64,000 bases of DNA, taken from the NCBI RefSeq assembly GCF_030867145.1, contig NC_134420.1:7243823-7307822 (forward strand). Reading direction: 5' to 3'. Below, in pieces: positions 27,101 through 38,440 of the stretch (within the stretch, counting starts at the first letter, position 1; every line of letters begins with the position of its first letter). This DNA is from Opisthocomus hoazin (taxonomy: Eukaryota > Chordata > Aves > Opisthocomiformes > Opisthocomidae). Both the position numbers and the translations under genes were made by a program. Under the pieces are notes generated by a model. The model saw only the letters and a program-made list of their open reading frames with translations, made no database searches and was not told the DNA's origin.

Positions 27101-30100
27101 AAGTATGTGAAACTGGCAAAAATACTGAGCCCACTACACACTTTTAAAAAAAGTTTTTATTAGAATATATATGTATAAAAAGACTATAACTCTGTGCTTA
27201 TTTTATTTTCTTCATAAAGTTGTCATCCTGCCTACAAGATCAGCTTACAACTGGAAAAGGCAGAATTTAATGACCAATTTTGAAACAAGGAAAACATATG
27301 GTCTCCATAATCATTATATTTTTAATGACGTGGCTTGGACAGAGTCACTCACGGCTTGTAGAGTCATTCGTCCTTGAAAACTGCCTTACCTTGGGGAGGT
27401 ATCGCCGACGGTCTCCAACATGCAATTAACATTCTTTCGTAAGAAAAGACAATGCCAAGTATATCATATTTTCTCAGATGACAAGCTTCCTTAGGCTGTA
27501 TGTGTGCCTCTTTTTAAGTGCGTAGAAACTGCCTATGTAGTAGTAATTGCTCGTGTCTGAGCATTCTTTGGGGGGAAAAAAGTCCTTGGAGAAGGTTGGC
27601 TTCGGGAGAGATTCATTATCCAGTGGTAGATATTGGTTAGGGAAGGGTGACGAAAAAAGCTATGTATTTTCCATACTTTTTCCACGCTACAAACATTTCA
27701 CTGTGACAGGAGTTACAAATATAAATTTGTTTTAGTGTAAATAATAGACTTTACTATAGACAGACTGTCCAAACTGCAAGATGTTTTCTTCTGTCTACTT
27801 ATCATCTCTTCTCAAAAATAACGTGACAAAGATTCTCAGTTTAGTGCTAGGTCTAAGACAATTAGTTCAGTGGGGCTTTGGTCTTAGGTTCTCAGCTTTT
27901 CTACTTAAATTTGTCTAAGATCTTGCTTTTACCTGGGTATTGATAAAGAATTCTTTCCCACACAGCTCTTTGGTGAGTCAAGAGCAGTCAACTTTTCTTA
28001 GCAGCAGGCTTTGTCCGTTTTTATGAATGCGAATTTGTTCCTAATCTAATGTGATTTAACTGAGATTTGTGTTAAAATTCAGAGTAATATGAGTGCATGT
28101 CTTAAATATCTTGCAAATTATTTTTAAGTTTTGATGCTTTCTTACAAAGTAATATACTTTTTCACTCTGGGTTCTAACAGAGGCACAACAAAACACGAGC
28201 TAGTGCATAACTGGGTCAGCACACAAGTCAGGATGCTGTTAGGTTTGTAATCTTAAATCATGCATGTACTCTAATTTCAGCAGAGTAACCATAGAAAAAA
28301 ACAAGTGAATGAACACGAGGTAAAACAGGTTTTTTTGCTGATATGAGTGCAGAGGAATAAATCTGACTGTGCACATCAAGAGTGAACTGAAGTTCACCCT
28401 GTGCTCGTTTACCCTAGAAGCTAATTTGTAACCCAGCTTTTGCTTCTGACATCTATATTTCTATGGCAGTTAGGGTTTTTAAAAAGCCAGGCATCCCCTT
28501 GTGCTATATATATATATACATATATTTATAGCTCCTACCCTAACAACCTTTCCATTGTGTCTGGTTCCTCCACCACATGCAGGCTATGTGGTATTGATTT
28601 GCTTACATAGTTTTACTGAATTTAATATTAATTTCTCTACATTTCTAAGCTACATTTCAGCCTGCCCTACTGCAAGGACGTCTCAGGCCTGCTCTAAGTT
28701 GCCGCTTATATCTCCTTAGCACGTGCAGAGCTGAAGTCGCAGGACCAGGAACACATCATTATTGTTGGTATGTCTGACTCCACTGGGAATACTGGTCTAG
28801 TCCATAGCCTTTTACTGTCGTGTCAGGGTAAAGAATTTATTGGACAAACACCAGAGTTTGCTTCCTAAGGATCTTCTGCTTCTTACGCTCTTTGCGTGTT
28901 AGCCTGTGACTTTAAATTTTGCAATGCCATTTACCTACTAATTGCTGCCAACCTTAAATTTCTTTGGCAGTAACTGAGTGCATAGCCTAGCAGTTTCATG
29001 GAAACCTACGGCATAACCCCTGTGGCATCGTACGTCCCCGTACGAATGATAGCGACGGAGTAAAGCCCAAAGGGATCCCATGAACTCATTTTACAGGGTT
29101 CAGCAAAACGATGTTGTGACAGTAAAAAGGCACATAAATGTACTGTAAAAATAAATAAGGTCCAGATTTTCATTATATAGCACTTCTGACGTACCTCTTT
29201 TAAAATTCTTTCTTTTATAGATAGTCAGCAAATACAAGCACAACACTAATGGTTCATATTTTGCTGAGTTATGTCATCCTGAAGGCAGTTTAGTTTTATT
29301 TCCACTTGGACAGGATACTTTTCCACTTGCGTATTATGTAACGCTCCTTATAAAAATAGAGACCCGGCCTTGCAAACACCCCGGAGTGCTCCTGTTACCG
29401 AATGAGGCTTAGGACTGTTTCAGTTCTCGCACCCTCTGTGTCATGCTTGTAGTACTTCAAAATGGTCCCCCTTTGGCTTGGGAAAAGCTCCATTCTTGGT
29501 CTATGCACAGCTTTTCTTCCTAATGTCTAAACAAAACTTCTTCTGGTTCCTTTTTCTGAGCCTGAAGAGGGTTTCTGTGTATAATTATATACTTAGTCTA
29601 TGTAATAACAGGTTTCACTCCTTAAAAACTTCTATAAATGTACTATTTAGATACAACTTGATTTGTTTCTCCACACTTGAAACACATTGATTCCCTTGAT
29701 TCTCCATTTAATTAGTAAAAATAAGAAAGAAATTACAGAAGTGTACCATATAAAATGTTTTCTTTCAGCCAGTAGGCATTTGATAGGGTGTGCACTGGTC
29801 CTAAAAGAAAGCAAAGAAGCAAAAATACTTGAGAAACCTAGCGTTAATGTAATAGGTTGTAAAGCCAACAGCAGAAGAGTCAGGAAATTGAAAACTGTGG
29901 CTTCTCAAGCAACAATCTACACTTAGCACAGGCAGAATGAAGAGCTACTACTTGCAGATTCATGATTGACACAAGGAATAAGGTACGTATGCTTTATAAA
30001 ATATCTGCAGGTACAGAATTCTCTTCTTCTTTTTTAATGAGCAGTAATTAAAACTCTGGAAAAAATAAATAATGCCATTTGTAAACAGTATATATTTTGA

Positions 30101-31223
30101 AAACAGTATATATGAAATTAACCCAATTATGTGCCAGACATCCAATCTATCAAAATTTGAAAATAATTTAGAATTTTCAAGCTCCTGGTTTCAAATAAGT
30201 TCTTTGAGGTGTGTGTGTGGGGTATACATTAGTTACTTATTGGAAAAATAAAAAAAAAAAAAACAGCAAGATAGCCATGGTGACCAAGAATATGTGTAGA
30301 AATAGAAGTAGAAATAGAGAAAATGGGAAAAATAACAAGGCAGGAATGTGAAAGGTGGAAAATGGATTTGGGACCTAATTTGAAAGCAGCTAATTCCTGC
30401 CAGTCTTTCCTTAAAGTATCGCATCCAACTCCATGCATTACAGCACTGCTTTGGCACGTGAAGAGTGTTTTTTATTGAAGATATTGAATGACAGCCACCA
30501 ACAAAAATATTTAATTTCCTACAAGTCGCAGACTCAGTCTTAGCCCTTTTTAACTGCCAAAACGCTTAGACAGTCTCTAAACAGTCCTTGAATATTTTCG
30601 CTTCTGCGTGTACTTGTTTCCATCCAGCTAGCCAACTTTTCATCTTTGTGAATGCTTTACTGTCTGTGGAAAGCGCTGCTTAGGCAACATTTATGTCGAG
30701 GGGTTTCCCTTTTTGGTTACACTGAGGCACCCGGGCTTGTCTGGGTGCTTTGCAGACCTCAGCATGGCCACTGAGCATCCCACGGAGCAGGTGCCTCTTG
30801 CACAGCCGGAAAAGAGCTTCCCATCAGGGGGAAAACAGAAGGTTTCCTTTTCCTTTTTAGTTCAGCTCTTCTTTTTCGTGTCAGCCACGCCATCGGCTTA
30901 CACATACTGAAGAAGGTGGGGATTCCAGTCCTGTACAACCTGAAAACTTGAAGACCAGCCTGGGCCACTCCAGCTGAAAAGTGGTAGGTGCTACGTCCCA
31001 CCATTGCCTTCAACTACCCAAGCCATATTTCTGTCTGTTTGAACCTCCCTCCCTTCAACTGCAAGAAACACGCTGTTCCAATAAATGCAGCTTTAACATA
31101 TTTGCCAATCAGAAGGTATCGGGCAATAAATACTGAGGGTATGTTAATGCTGTTTATAAATTTATTCCCAGGAAGCTCACCTGCCTGAAGCTTACTGCTC
31201 ACAAGATTTGTTTGACAGTAAAA
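24129..31223. other. Intergenic between FIBIN and the 32-kb CpG island
   Basis: About 7 kb of AT-rich DNA with no recognisable exon, transposon or RNA gene. Low-complexity elements include a G-run at about 26437-26447, a TA/CATA microsatellite at 28505-28530 and an A14 run at 30250-30263. All frames are at or below 113 codons and lack motifs. Confidence 0.55.
28505..28530. repeat. TA-rich microsatellite
   Basis: Alternating TA with one C interruption, about 26 bases. A simple sequence repeat with no assigned role. Confidence 0.8.
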
Positions 31224-31801
31224 TCATCTCAGAGAATCAGACTCATTTAAGTTGGAAAAGACCTTTAAGATCATCGAGTCTAACTGTAAACCTAACACTG
31301 TCAAGTCCACCACTAAACCATGTTCCTGAGTGCCAGATCTACACATCTTTTAAAAACCTCCAGGGATGGTGACTCAACCACTTCACTGGGCAGCCTGTTC
31401 CAATGATTAATAACCCTTTCAGTGAAGAAATTTCTCCTAATATCCAATCTAAACCTCCTCTCGTGCAACTTGGGGCCGTTGCCTCTTGTCCTATCGCTAG
31501 CTACTTAGGAGAAGAGACCAACACCTGCCTCACTACAACCTCCTTTCAGGTAATTGTAGAGAGCAGTAAGGTCTCCCCTTAGCCTCTTCTTCTCCAGACT
31601 AAACAGCCCCAGGTCCCTCAGCTTCTTCTCATAAGACTTGTTCTCCAGACCATTCACCAGTTTCATTGTCCTTCTCTGGACACGCTCCAGCACCTCAACG
31701 TCCTTCTTGTAGTGAGGGGCCCAAAACTGAACACAGTACTTGAGGTGCGGCCTCACCAGTGCCGAGTACAGGGGGACGATCACCTCCCGACTCCTGCTGA
31801 T
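31224..31801 (-). mobile_element. CR1 LINE, 5'-truncated fragment
   Basis: Reverse-strand CR1 starting at the 3' region ('CTTTAAGATCATCGAGTCTA', then the CTAAACCATGTTCCTGAGTGCC stretch) and running to the segment encoding [30 protein letters not shown] (frame 31505-31849). The frame is broken 3' of 31505. Its 3' region matches the fragment at 41311-41485, so both belong to one older subfamily. The last terminal repeats are degraded. Confidence 0.93.
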
Positions 31802-31993
31802 ACAAATCTGCACCATTAACTCAGAGGATACAGGCAAGGGCCACTCCATCTGACACAGCAGGGATGGTTTATGTCACGACATAGGCTCTGTTTGGCCATA
31901 CTCCCACTAAATCTTGCCTGTAAAGGCCATATTCATATTCAGTGGTGTTTACTGTAGGCTACATCTGGCATATCAAGACCCCAGGTTGCTGGG

Positions 31994-32163
31994 TTTTTTC
32001 CCTTTTTTTCCCCTTTTTCTTTTTTTTTTTCCCCTTTTTCTTTTTTTTCCCCTTTTTCTTTTTTTCCCCCTTTGTTTTTCCCCTTTTTCTTTTTTCCCCT
32101 TCCCCCCCCTTTCTTCCCCCCCCTTTTTCTCCCCCCCCCCTTTTTTCTTTCCTTCTCTGCTTC
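31994..32163 (+). repeat. Homopyrimidine (T/C) tract of about 170 bp
   Basis: Long runs of T (5-12) alternate with blocks of C (3-9), and only isolated purines interrupt (a G near 32074). The opposite strand is therefore a polypurine tract, and the Lys/Gly/Glu-rich frames there (31939-32220) are composition artefacts. Such tracts with mirror symmetry can adopt triplex (H-DNA) structures. This one lies about 270 bases before the second CpG island, where it may affect chromatin or replication; that is inference. Confidence 0.9.
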
Positions 32164-32429
32164 TGTTGGAAGGGCTTGTGGCTCATCACACCCAGTGCCT
32201 AGTAAGGACATCCAGGACACCCTATGGCGTATTTCTTCCTAGGTCTCTGCTTTGGTCCCGTGGTCCTAACAGGGTTCTTAGACCTGTCTCTCTCTCCTCA
32301 CCAAAAACTGGGAGCCTGCAATGGCTGGGAAGTATTTTGTTACCCGCCGGGGAGAAGAAGCCACGGGAAATGATGAAATGATAGCTTTTTTCCACCCCTT
32401 CCTCTTCAAACCAGCTCCAAACGCCTGTT

Positions 32430-33110
32430 TAGAATCCATCCCCCCGCCGAGCGCAAGGTCAGCGCGGCGGCGCCGAGGCACCGGCCGAGCCCGGTGCGTT
32501 TCGCGGGAGGCCGAGGAACGCGCGAACGATCCGAATCCCCCGGGACGCACCGGGCGGGGGCGGCGGGGTCCTCCCGGGGCCGGGGAGGCGGGTGAGGGGA
32601 GCCGGCCGGGGGGCGGAGCGCGGCCCCGGGCATGGCGGCGGGGAGCTGAGTGGTAGCAGCGGCCGTCTCGTCCTCCCCGGCCCCACGCGTGAGCGCGGCC
32701 GCGGGGCCTCCTGTCCTTGGCGGCTCTGCGCGGGAGGGCCTCAGCGCGGCGCCTCCACCCCCCGCTCCCGTTTGCTCGCACGGCGCTGATGGAGAGGGCT
32801 GCGAGGCTGGCGTGGGCTGCGAGGCTGGCGTGGGCTGTGAGGCTGGCGTGGGCTGTGAGGCTGGCGTGGGCTGCGAGGCTGGCGTGGGCTGTGAGGCTGG
32901 CGTGGGCCGTGAGGCTGGCGAGGGCTGTGAGGCTGGTGAGGGCTGTGAAGCTGGTGAGGGACTGCAGCCCGGCTCCCGCGTGGGAATCCCCCTGGGCCTT
33001 CGTACACTGTTGCGTGCAGGGTGAACACGCGGAGGGTTTGTCCCCGTTACGGTCCGTGGCTGCTGCTTGTTTCCGCTGCGAGCGGAGAGGAGAGCACCAG
33101 GCGGGTGTTC
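32430..33110. promoter_or_regulatory. BBOX1: Second CpG island, probable promoter/first exon of BBOX1
   Basis: A CpG-dense block in otherwise AT-rich DNA, about 9 kb upstream of the first BBOX1 coding exon. No complete protein is recognisable; frames in all six phases are open because of composition and the 18-bp repeat. On the plus strand, donor-like GT sites occur at 32592-32593 (GCGG/GTGAGG) and 32689-32690 (ACGC/GTGAGC). These could join a non-coding exon to the acceptor at 41549-41550. BBOX1 in mammals has untranslated upstream exons, and I know of no other gene expected between FIBIN and BBOX1, so a BBOX1 promoter is the simplest reading. A lncRNA or a minus-strand transcript is also possible. 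Confidence 0.5.
32796..32957 (+). repeat. 18-bp minisatellite, nine tandem units
   Basis: Nine consecutive units of the pattern GGGCTGYGAGGCTGGYGW. Units 1-6 are nearly identical apart from C/T at the CpG position, and units 7-9 are increasingly diverged toward the 3' side. Because 18 is a multiple of three and the unit lacks stops, all frames stay open. This yields repeats such as ARLAWA (+) and QPTPAS or ASLTAH (-). I regard the frames as artefacts. Several differences are C-to-T or G-to-A at CpG, consistent with methylation-driven decay. Confidence 0.95.
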
Positions 33111-34628
33111 TCCCCGCAGAGGTTTTTTTGGGGTGCTCATACGCAAGGTTCCACCTCACAGTCAGAGGTGGCACGCGCACTGTCTTTGGTCTAGGGTTAT
33201 TCTTTTTTCAGAAATTTGTGCGGTTTTTTGACTTGTGTGATGCTTACAAGATAGAAACCCTCAGTTCCCACTGAGGCCAGTTCGGGCTCTGCCCGCGGTT
33301 GTGAGTTTTTATGGATCCGTGTTAAATTCTGCTACATCCTACGTGGAGCTGGTTACATTGACCAGTTCTAGGGCATGGCTAAAACTTGGTCATGATACGC
33401 TAATTATACCCTTCATTTCTCTGCAGCTTCTTAACCTTCTGCAAAGAGAACATACATTATCCAAAGTCGCTCAGCTGTCTGAAAGTAGTTAACCGGAATT
33501 AACATTTAAGCAGCTGCGTAGGCAAAGCTAACAAACATAGTGCTGGTGTCAGCAAAAAGAGGAGTCTGGGTGAGGTTTGAGGAGGCTGAAGGAGATAGAT
33601 TTTTGAGAAAGAGAATAGTGAGCATTACCTTTTAACTGGAGAGCTGGGGAAAACTGAAAGCATAGCCTCCAGGTGACGGGGATCGCCCTAAATCGTAATT
33701 GCCCGCCAGGATCCAGGCTGACCCTCCTCATGCTGCTGAGGATTACAAGTGCATAGTGACAAAGTGGACAGAAAATGCAGGAGTTTGGGATGATGTTCAC
33801 GTGGGACGGTGTGACTCATAGGAGCTTTTGGTAGTGTTTGTTTTAAACCATGCAAATCTGAGGTCTGATAACTGAGAGCGGAGTTACATATGGTGTCTTC
33901 CAGGTTCATGTGGGTAGTAGTAGTTCAGAGACAAGAAAGGTGGAGAGCTGTGATGCAGAGAGTCTGGTTTGCATTATTAGTTGCTCTTTGGTTTTAACCA
34001 TGGTTATGAGCATGTTAACTTTAGGTGAACCAGTGAGTTCTGCTTCTAGTTTAGTACAGAATGCAACTTCAAGTGTAAAATAGCAGCACAGGGGTAAGTG
34101 TCTGCCTGAAAATTTTGAGGAGACAAAGGGATAAAAACTCCTGGAACTCTTCAGGGTAATTTAGCCTTCATTAATTTGAGATTAGCATCCTACTTTTATT
34201 GTAAAAATGAAAATAACAAAATAACAGTCAAACCTGTGAACAACTGTCAAGAACTGAAAAACTACACTGAACGCAATAAGACATTCCATGTTGTGTGACT
34301 GATTCCGTTAAGCGTCTTTAATAGCCTCCTAGAATGAGAGATGTGTTTTCTGCAATAGCCCAGCACTGTCAGCATCAGGCATTTGGATTTGTTTTTCTTA
34401 CCAGCAGCAGTCTTGGACTCCATTTTTTTCTGAGAGATAAAATTGTATTTTTCTAGTATTTAGTGTCGTGTCTTAACATAAAGGTTTTGGGAAAACAGCA
34501 GCATAACCCAGTAGTTATAGTTGTGCAAATCACTGATTGGGGATGGAAATGATCATTTTGCCCAGTTACACCATTTGTAGATATGTTTACTGTATGAGGG
34601 TAAGAATGTTTTCTTTGTCATGGAGTGG
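33111..34628. other. No gene recognised
   Basis: AT-rich sequence downstream of the second CpG island. If that island is the BBOX1 promoter, this is intronic DNA. No splice-bounded coding exon, RNA gene or repeat family was identified. Confidence 0.5.
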
Positions 34629-35075
34629 GAAGGGCCACGAGGATGACCAGGGGGCTGGAGTACCTCTCCTGTGAGGACAGGCTGAGGGAGTTGGGGCTGT
34701 TCAGCCTGGAGAAGAGAAGGCTCCGGGATGACCTTAGAGCAGCCTGCCAATATCTGAGTGGCCTGCAGGAAGGCTGGAGAGGGACTGTTCACAAGGGTGT
34801 GTAGTGACAGGACAAGGGGGAATGGCTGTACGCTGAAAGAGGGCAGATTTAGGTTAGACATTAGGAAGAAATTCTTCACCATGAGGGTGGTGAGGCCCTG
34901 GCACAGGTTGCCCAGAGAAGCTGTGGCTGCCCCCTCCCTGACAGTGTTCAAAGCCAGGTTGGATGGAGCTCTGAGCAACCTGGTCTGGTGGAAGATGTCC
35001 CTGCTCATGTCAGGGGGGTTGGAACCAGATGATCTTTAAGGTCCCTTCCAACCCAAACCATTCTATAATTCTGCG
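34629..35075 (+). mobile_element. CR1 LINE, 5'-truncated, with 3' end
   Basis: Sense-strand CR1 from a GGGCCACGAGGATGACCAGG start to the CTTCCAACCC...ATTCTATAATTCTG terminus. The frame 34758-35039 encodes [20 protein letters not shown] and RPWHRLPREAVAAPSLTVFKARLDGALSNLVWW. It matches the copy at 6731-7508 in reverse orientation. It is inactive because it is 5'-truncated. Confidence 0.95.
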
Positions 35076-38000
35076 AGGTACTTTCAAGTGTGCAATTGCA
35101 GGATTTCCTGAAGATATCAGTATGAAATGTTCCAAGTCCTTCACTGCTATTTGCAGGCTCACCTTGATGTTCTATATGTGCTCAATGTAAAGAAAAATCA
35201 CCTAATTAGAAATCAGGAATAACACAGTTTCTAGACAAATGTGTCTGGTCCACGGATGTCTTTCCTCACAGTGCTCTGCAAACAGGCAGGGCCATCAGGC
35301 AGGGGTTCCTTGTTCGTGTGGCAGCTAGGCGCTCGCTGCTGCTGTTTGAGGAACATGTCATCCCAGCTCTATGCGTTGTGTCACCCATTGCTCCAGGAAG
35401 GAGGAATGCCAGCACCGGGCTGCCTTTGTCATTCAAGGAGGTGTGGGTTGTCCATGGAGGCTGGTGGTCACTGGGAGGGTTGGAGTGGCTGGGTGCTGCG
35501 TCTACAACCTGCAGCTGGATAGCCTGAACGTCCAGGTCTTGCAAGGTGCAGGTGAGAAGGAGGGGGCTCGATGTGCCTGACACCCACTTGACACAGAGGT
35601 CCCAGCACGGTAGTAGAAGTCGTGACAGGTCCTTGAGTGATGTGAAATGCTGTATTGAAGCAGGCCAGTGAAGACATGCTGGGTGGCCTTTGTGGAGAAC
35701 TTGACCCAGAATACTCTGCCACCCCACTGATGCAAATTGGAAAGAATCCTACTGAAGGGAGAAGTTTCTGCTGTGATGCTGTGTGTGGGACAAAAACTAG
35801 ACTTGCAGATCTATTTAATTTGTGTATCTAAGAAGAAAAACATCTAGAGGGCATGCTGTAGCAGATATTTTTAATCGTTGTCATCTGGGTTTTCATTTTA
35901 ATGGTGACACCATGATATGACTAACTCAGGGAAAACAATAAACAGCCTTTTTATTGTTACAAGATTTCTCTCGGTAAGAGGCTAATAAAAAAAATTGCAA
36001 ACACTACGGTGTATTTTAAGAGGAAATGCTTAACTTCGCCACAAGGGAAATCTTTTTGCTAGAATAATTTTCACAGCTTCCTCTTGCATAACCAGCAAAC
36101 TGAATAATGCTGGAGCTGGAGGGCCTGATTCTCTCCTAATTAGCAGTGGTGTTATGCAGGTGCAAGTTCACTGACTTCAATAAATAGACATAAAGGAAAG
36201 GTCTGAATAGGTCTGGAGTCTTGGGGCAGAGTAACAATAGGCAATGTAGATCTGCATATTAAAAAAAGCCACATACAATGATTTTTATTAATGTTGCAGA
36301 GTGTCCAGTGGAATTGTTTCCTACCCTAAATGCATCTCAGGCTGTTGCTGCAGCCTGTGAAGGAGATCCTCCCCTCTCTCTGTGGGATGCAGTGCTGTTT
36401 CAGGTTCTGGCGTTAGGACTGGAAGTGTTTCAAGACACTACTTTGTGAAGAACAGTGCTTTAGACTGATGACACCGAAACCTGCTGTCTTATGGAACGGG
36501 GGGTACCACTGATGGTGATGTGGGCTTTCTCTGTCCAGTAGTAAAGTTTCGGGCTGCCACCATCTACAATTCTCCCAGCAGTATCGTGTTTGGTGGCTTG
36601 TGAGTAGCAATGGTTGTCTGTAAACAGAAGCATCAGTTAATCATAAAATTAACGCCACGTAAAGTAGTCTTGCTGAGTGTAAACACTGACGGTGTAACAT
36701 CCAGGTTGGAGCTAGTCGCTGAGGCTCTTTTTGTAGACAGTGGAGAAAAATGAGAGTTCCGTTTGTCTCATCCTAAAGCAGGTTTCTGAAGGTCAGCTGA
36801 ATTGTGACCCAGGTGCGCCTGTTAGTTAGGAGCATTGGGAATGGAGTGTATGATGTCCAGGTCTAGGTCGCTGTGGTACGTCTCTGAAGTTAGGTGAGAG
36901 GAGCCCCGCTGTACAAGCTTCTCACATCCAACCAAAGGTGAAAACTCCCATTTGGCTTACAGGCTTTGCCATTGTAATATAAATTACATGTAACTCACCT
37001 CACTATCTTCCAGAAGTTTTATTACTCTTTTTTTTTTTTCCTTTAATCTAGAAATTGCACCTGGCAGGATTGGTTGCATCTGTTTTTTTTTGGTTTGACC
37101 TTTTGTTCCAAAGCATTTACAGAACTTACTGTCATGGATTTAGAAGAGATTCTGCTCGAAAGGCATTTTGCATGACTGAGTTATCAATTACCAGGTGACC
37201 AAATACCGGTTAAACAACATCTATGATAGGAAGACAAACAACTCACTTCAGTTTCTTGCCATAAAAGAAAATTCTGAAATGGTTTTCTATTACCACTAGT
37301 GTTATGAAAAGTCTCTTAGAAGCAAGTTCACATTTCTTGAATGAATGGTCAATTGGATGCATAGAAGCCCTTTGAATCTGGCAAGCTTCATGAAGGACTT
37401 TAAACTTTGTGACGAATCTTCCCTGAGAGACAGTCAGAAAGTAACGGCTTAAATATTTTTTCTTGTCCCTTGTTTTGCTATTTTGAAGAAGAATATTTAT
37501 AAGAAGTTTATATACAATGTCCAGGTAGTTATAACCTCCATGCTAAAGTTAAAAGAAGAAGAGCCTTTGCTTAGGTTAAACACTAAGTATGTGAATAATA
37601 CTTAAATTACTTGGTAAGCCACTTAAGATGAGAAAATTGTGTACGAGACCAATACATGAACTACTGGATGGATGGATGGATGTAACAAATGTATGAAATA
37701 CATTATGGACAAACTATGTAATGAACTGTTTAGGTGGGTGTATTATGTACATTCTAGTTGTCAGAATTTCCCCTGCCCCACCCTGGTAAGCCAGAGGAGC
37801 TTTCTGGTGGCCTTACACTTCAGAAGCAAATTCTGCTTCTCGTGGTCTTGTCTTAAGCAGGCACTTACAGGAGTATCTATTTACATATAGTACATTGAGA
37901 AAATTATCCATGTCCCCGGAGGAGCTGGGTAGTTGGTTCTGGGAAGAGTGCTCTGTGATTTAATTCTTTATACACTGAAAGACAAGTGGAATAAATGGAT

Positions 38001-38440
38001 CTGACTGTTTATGTTACTCATACCCTTTCTAGCAGTGTTCTTAAAGTCAAGTGGATGTGAGTGCCGTGCTTTGTGATGGACAATTCTGCATCGTCTAGAT
38101 GCCAGGAATTTTTGGAGCTTGCTTCAACTGTATCATCCCTTACAAGTTTTCTGTTCACCAGTCTTAGGTAAACTGGATAAAGGGGTATGAATGAAGATGC
38201 TCAATTCTGTCTGCATCATGCTGACTTTGAATATGGGTAGTATTAGAATTTTAAGGATTCAAGTAACTTCGTATGCAGAGGGGCAACTATCAACAGCCTC
38301 CGAGCTGCCTAAGCAATTAGGCAATGATTTTGTGACTTGCACTACTGCATCTTAATTGTCCTAATTCCACCTGAACTGTATTCTGGTTTCTTAAGTGTCT
38401 TTATGGATCTGACCCATTACCATCAAGTAATCCACTTTCC
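35076..38440. other. No gene recognised; one stop-poor block at about 35.24-35.73 kb
   Basis: Mostly AT-rich. At 35241-35735 both strands are unusually free of stops (153 codons on the minus strand at 35266-35727; about 93, 69 and 69 codons on the plus strand) without CpG-island composition. I do not recognise the product in any frame; it may be a fragment of an old retrocopy or transposon. Poly-T runs lie near 37027-37040 and a TGGA microsatellite at 37665-37681. Confidence 0.45.
37665..37681. repeat. TGGA tetranucleotide microsatellite
   Basis: Four units of TGGA. Too short to be notable beyond possible polymorphism. Confidence 0.8.

Noticed and set aside
31914-32381. 155-codon Phe/Pro-rich frame and opposite Lys/Gly-rich frames
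   Set aside because: Direct translation of the homopyrimidine/homopurine tract; a composition artefact.
32278-33180. 300-codon minus-strand frame (and 246-codon and 185-codon companions) over the second CpG island
   Set aside because: Openness is explained by GC richness and the 18-bp repeat, which lacks stops in every frame. No motif, no supported start, and mutually exclusive frames.
38337-38440. ATG at the start of the 484-codon frame as a true CR1 ORF2 start
   Set aside because: The first codons lie in unique flanking DNA before the CR1 match begins; the copy is 5'-truncated.
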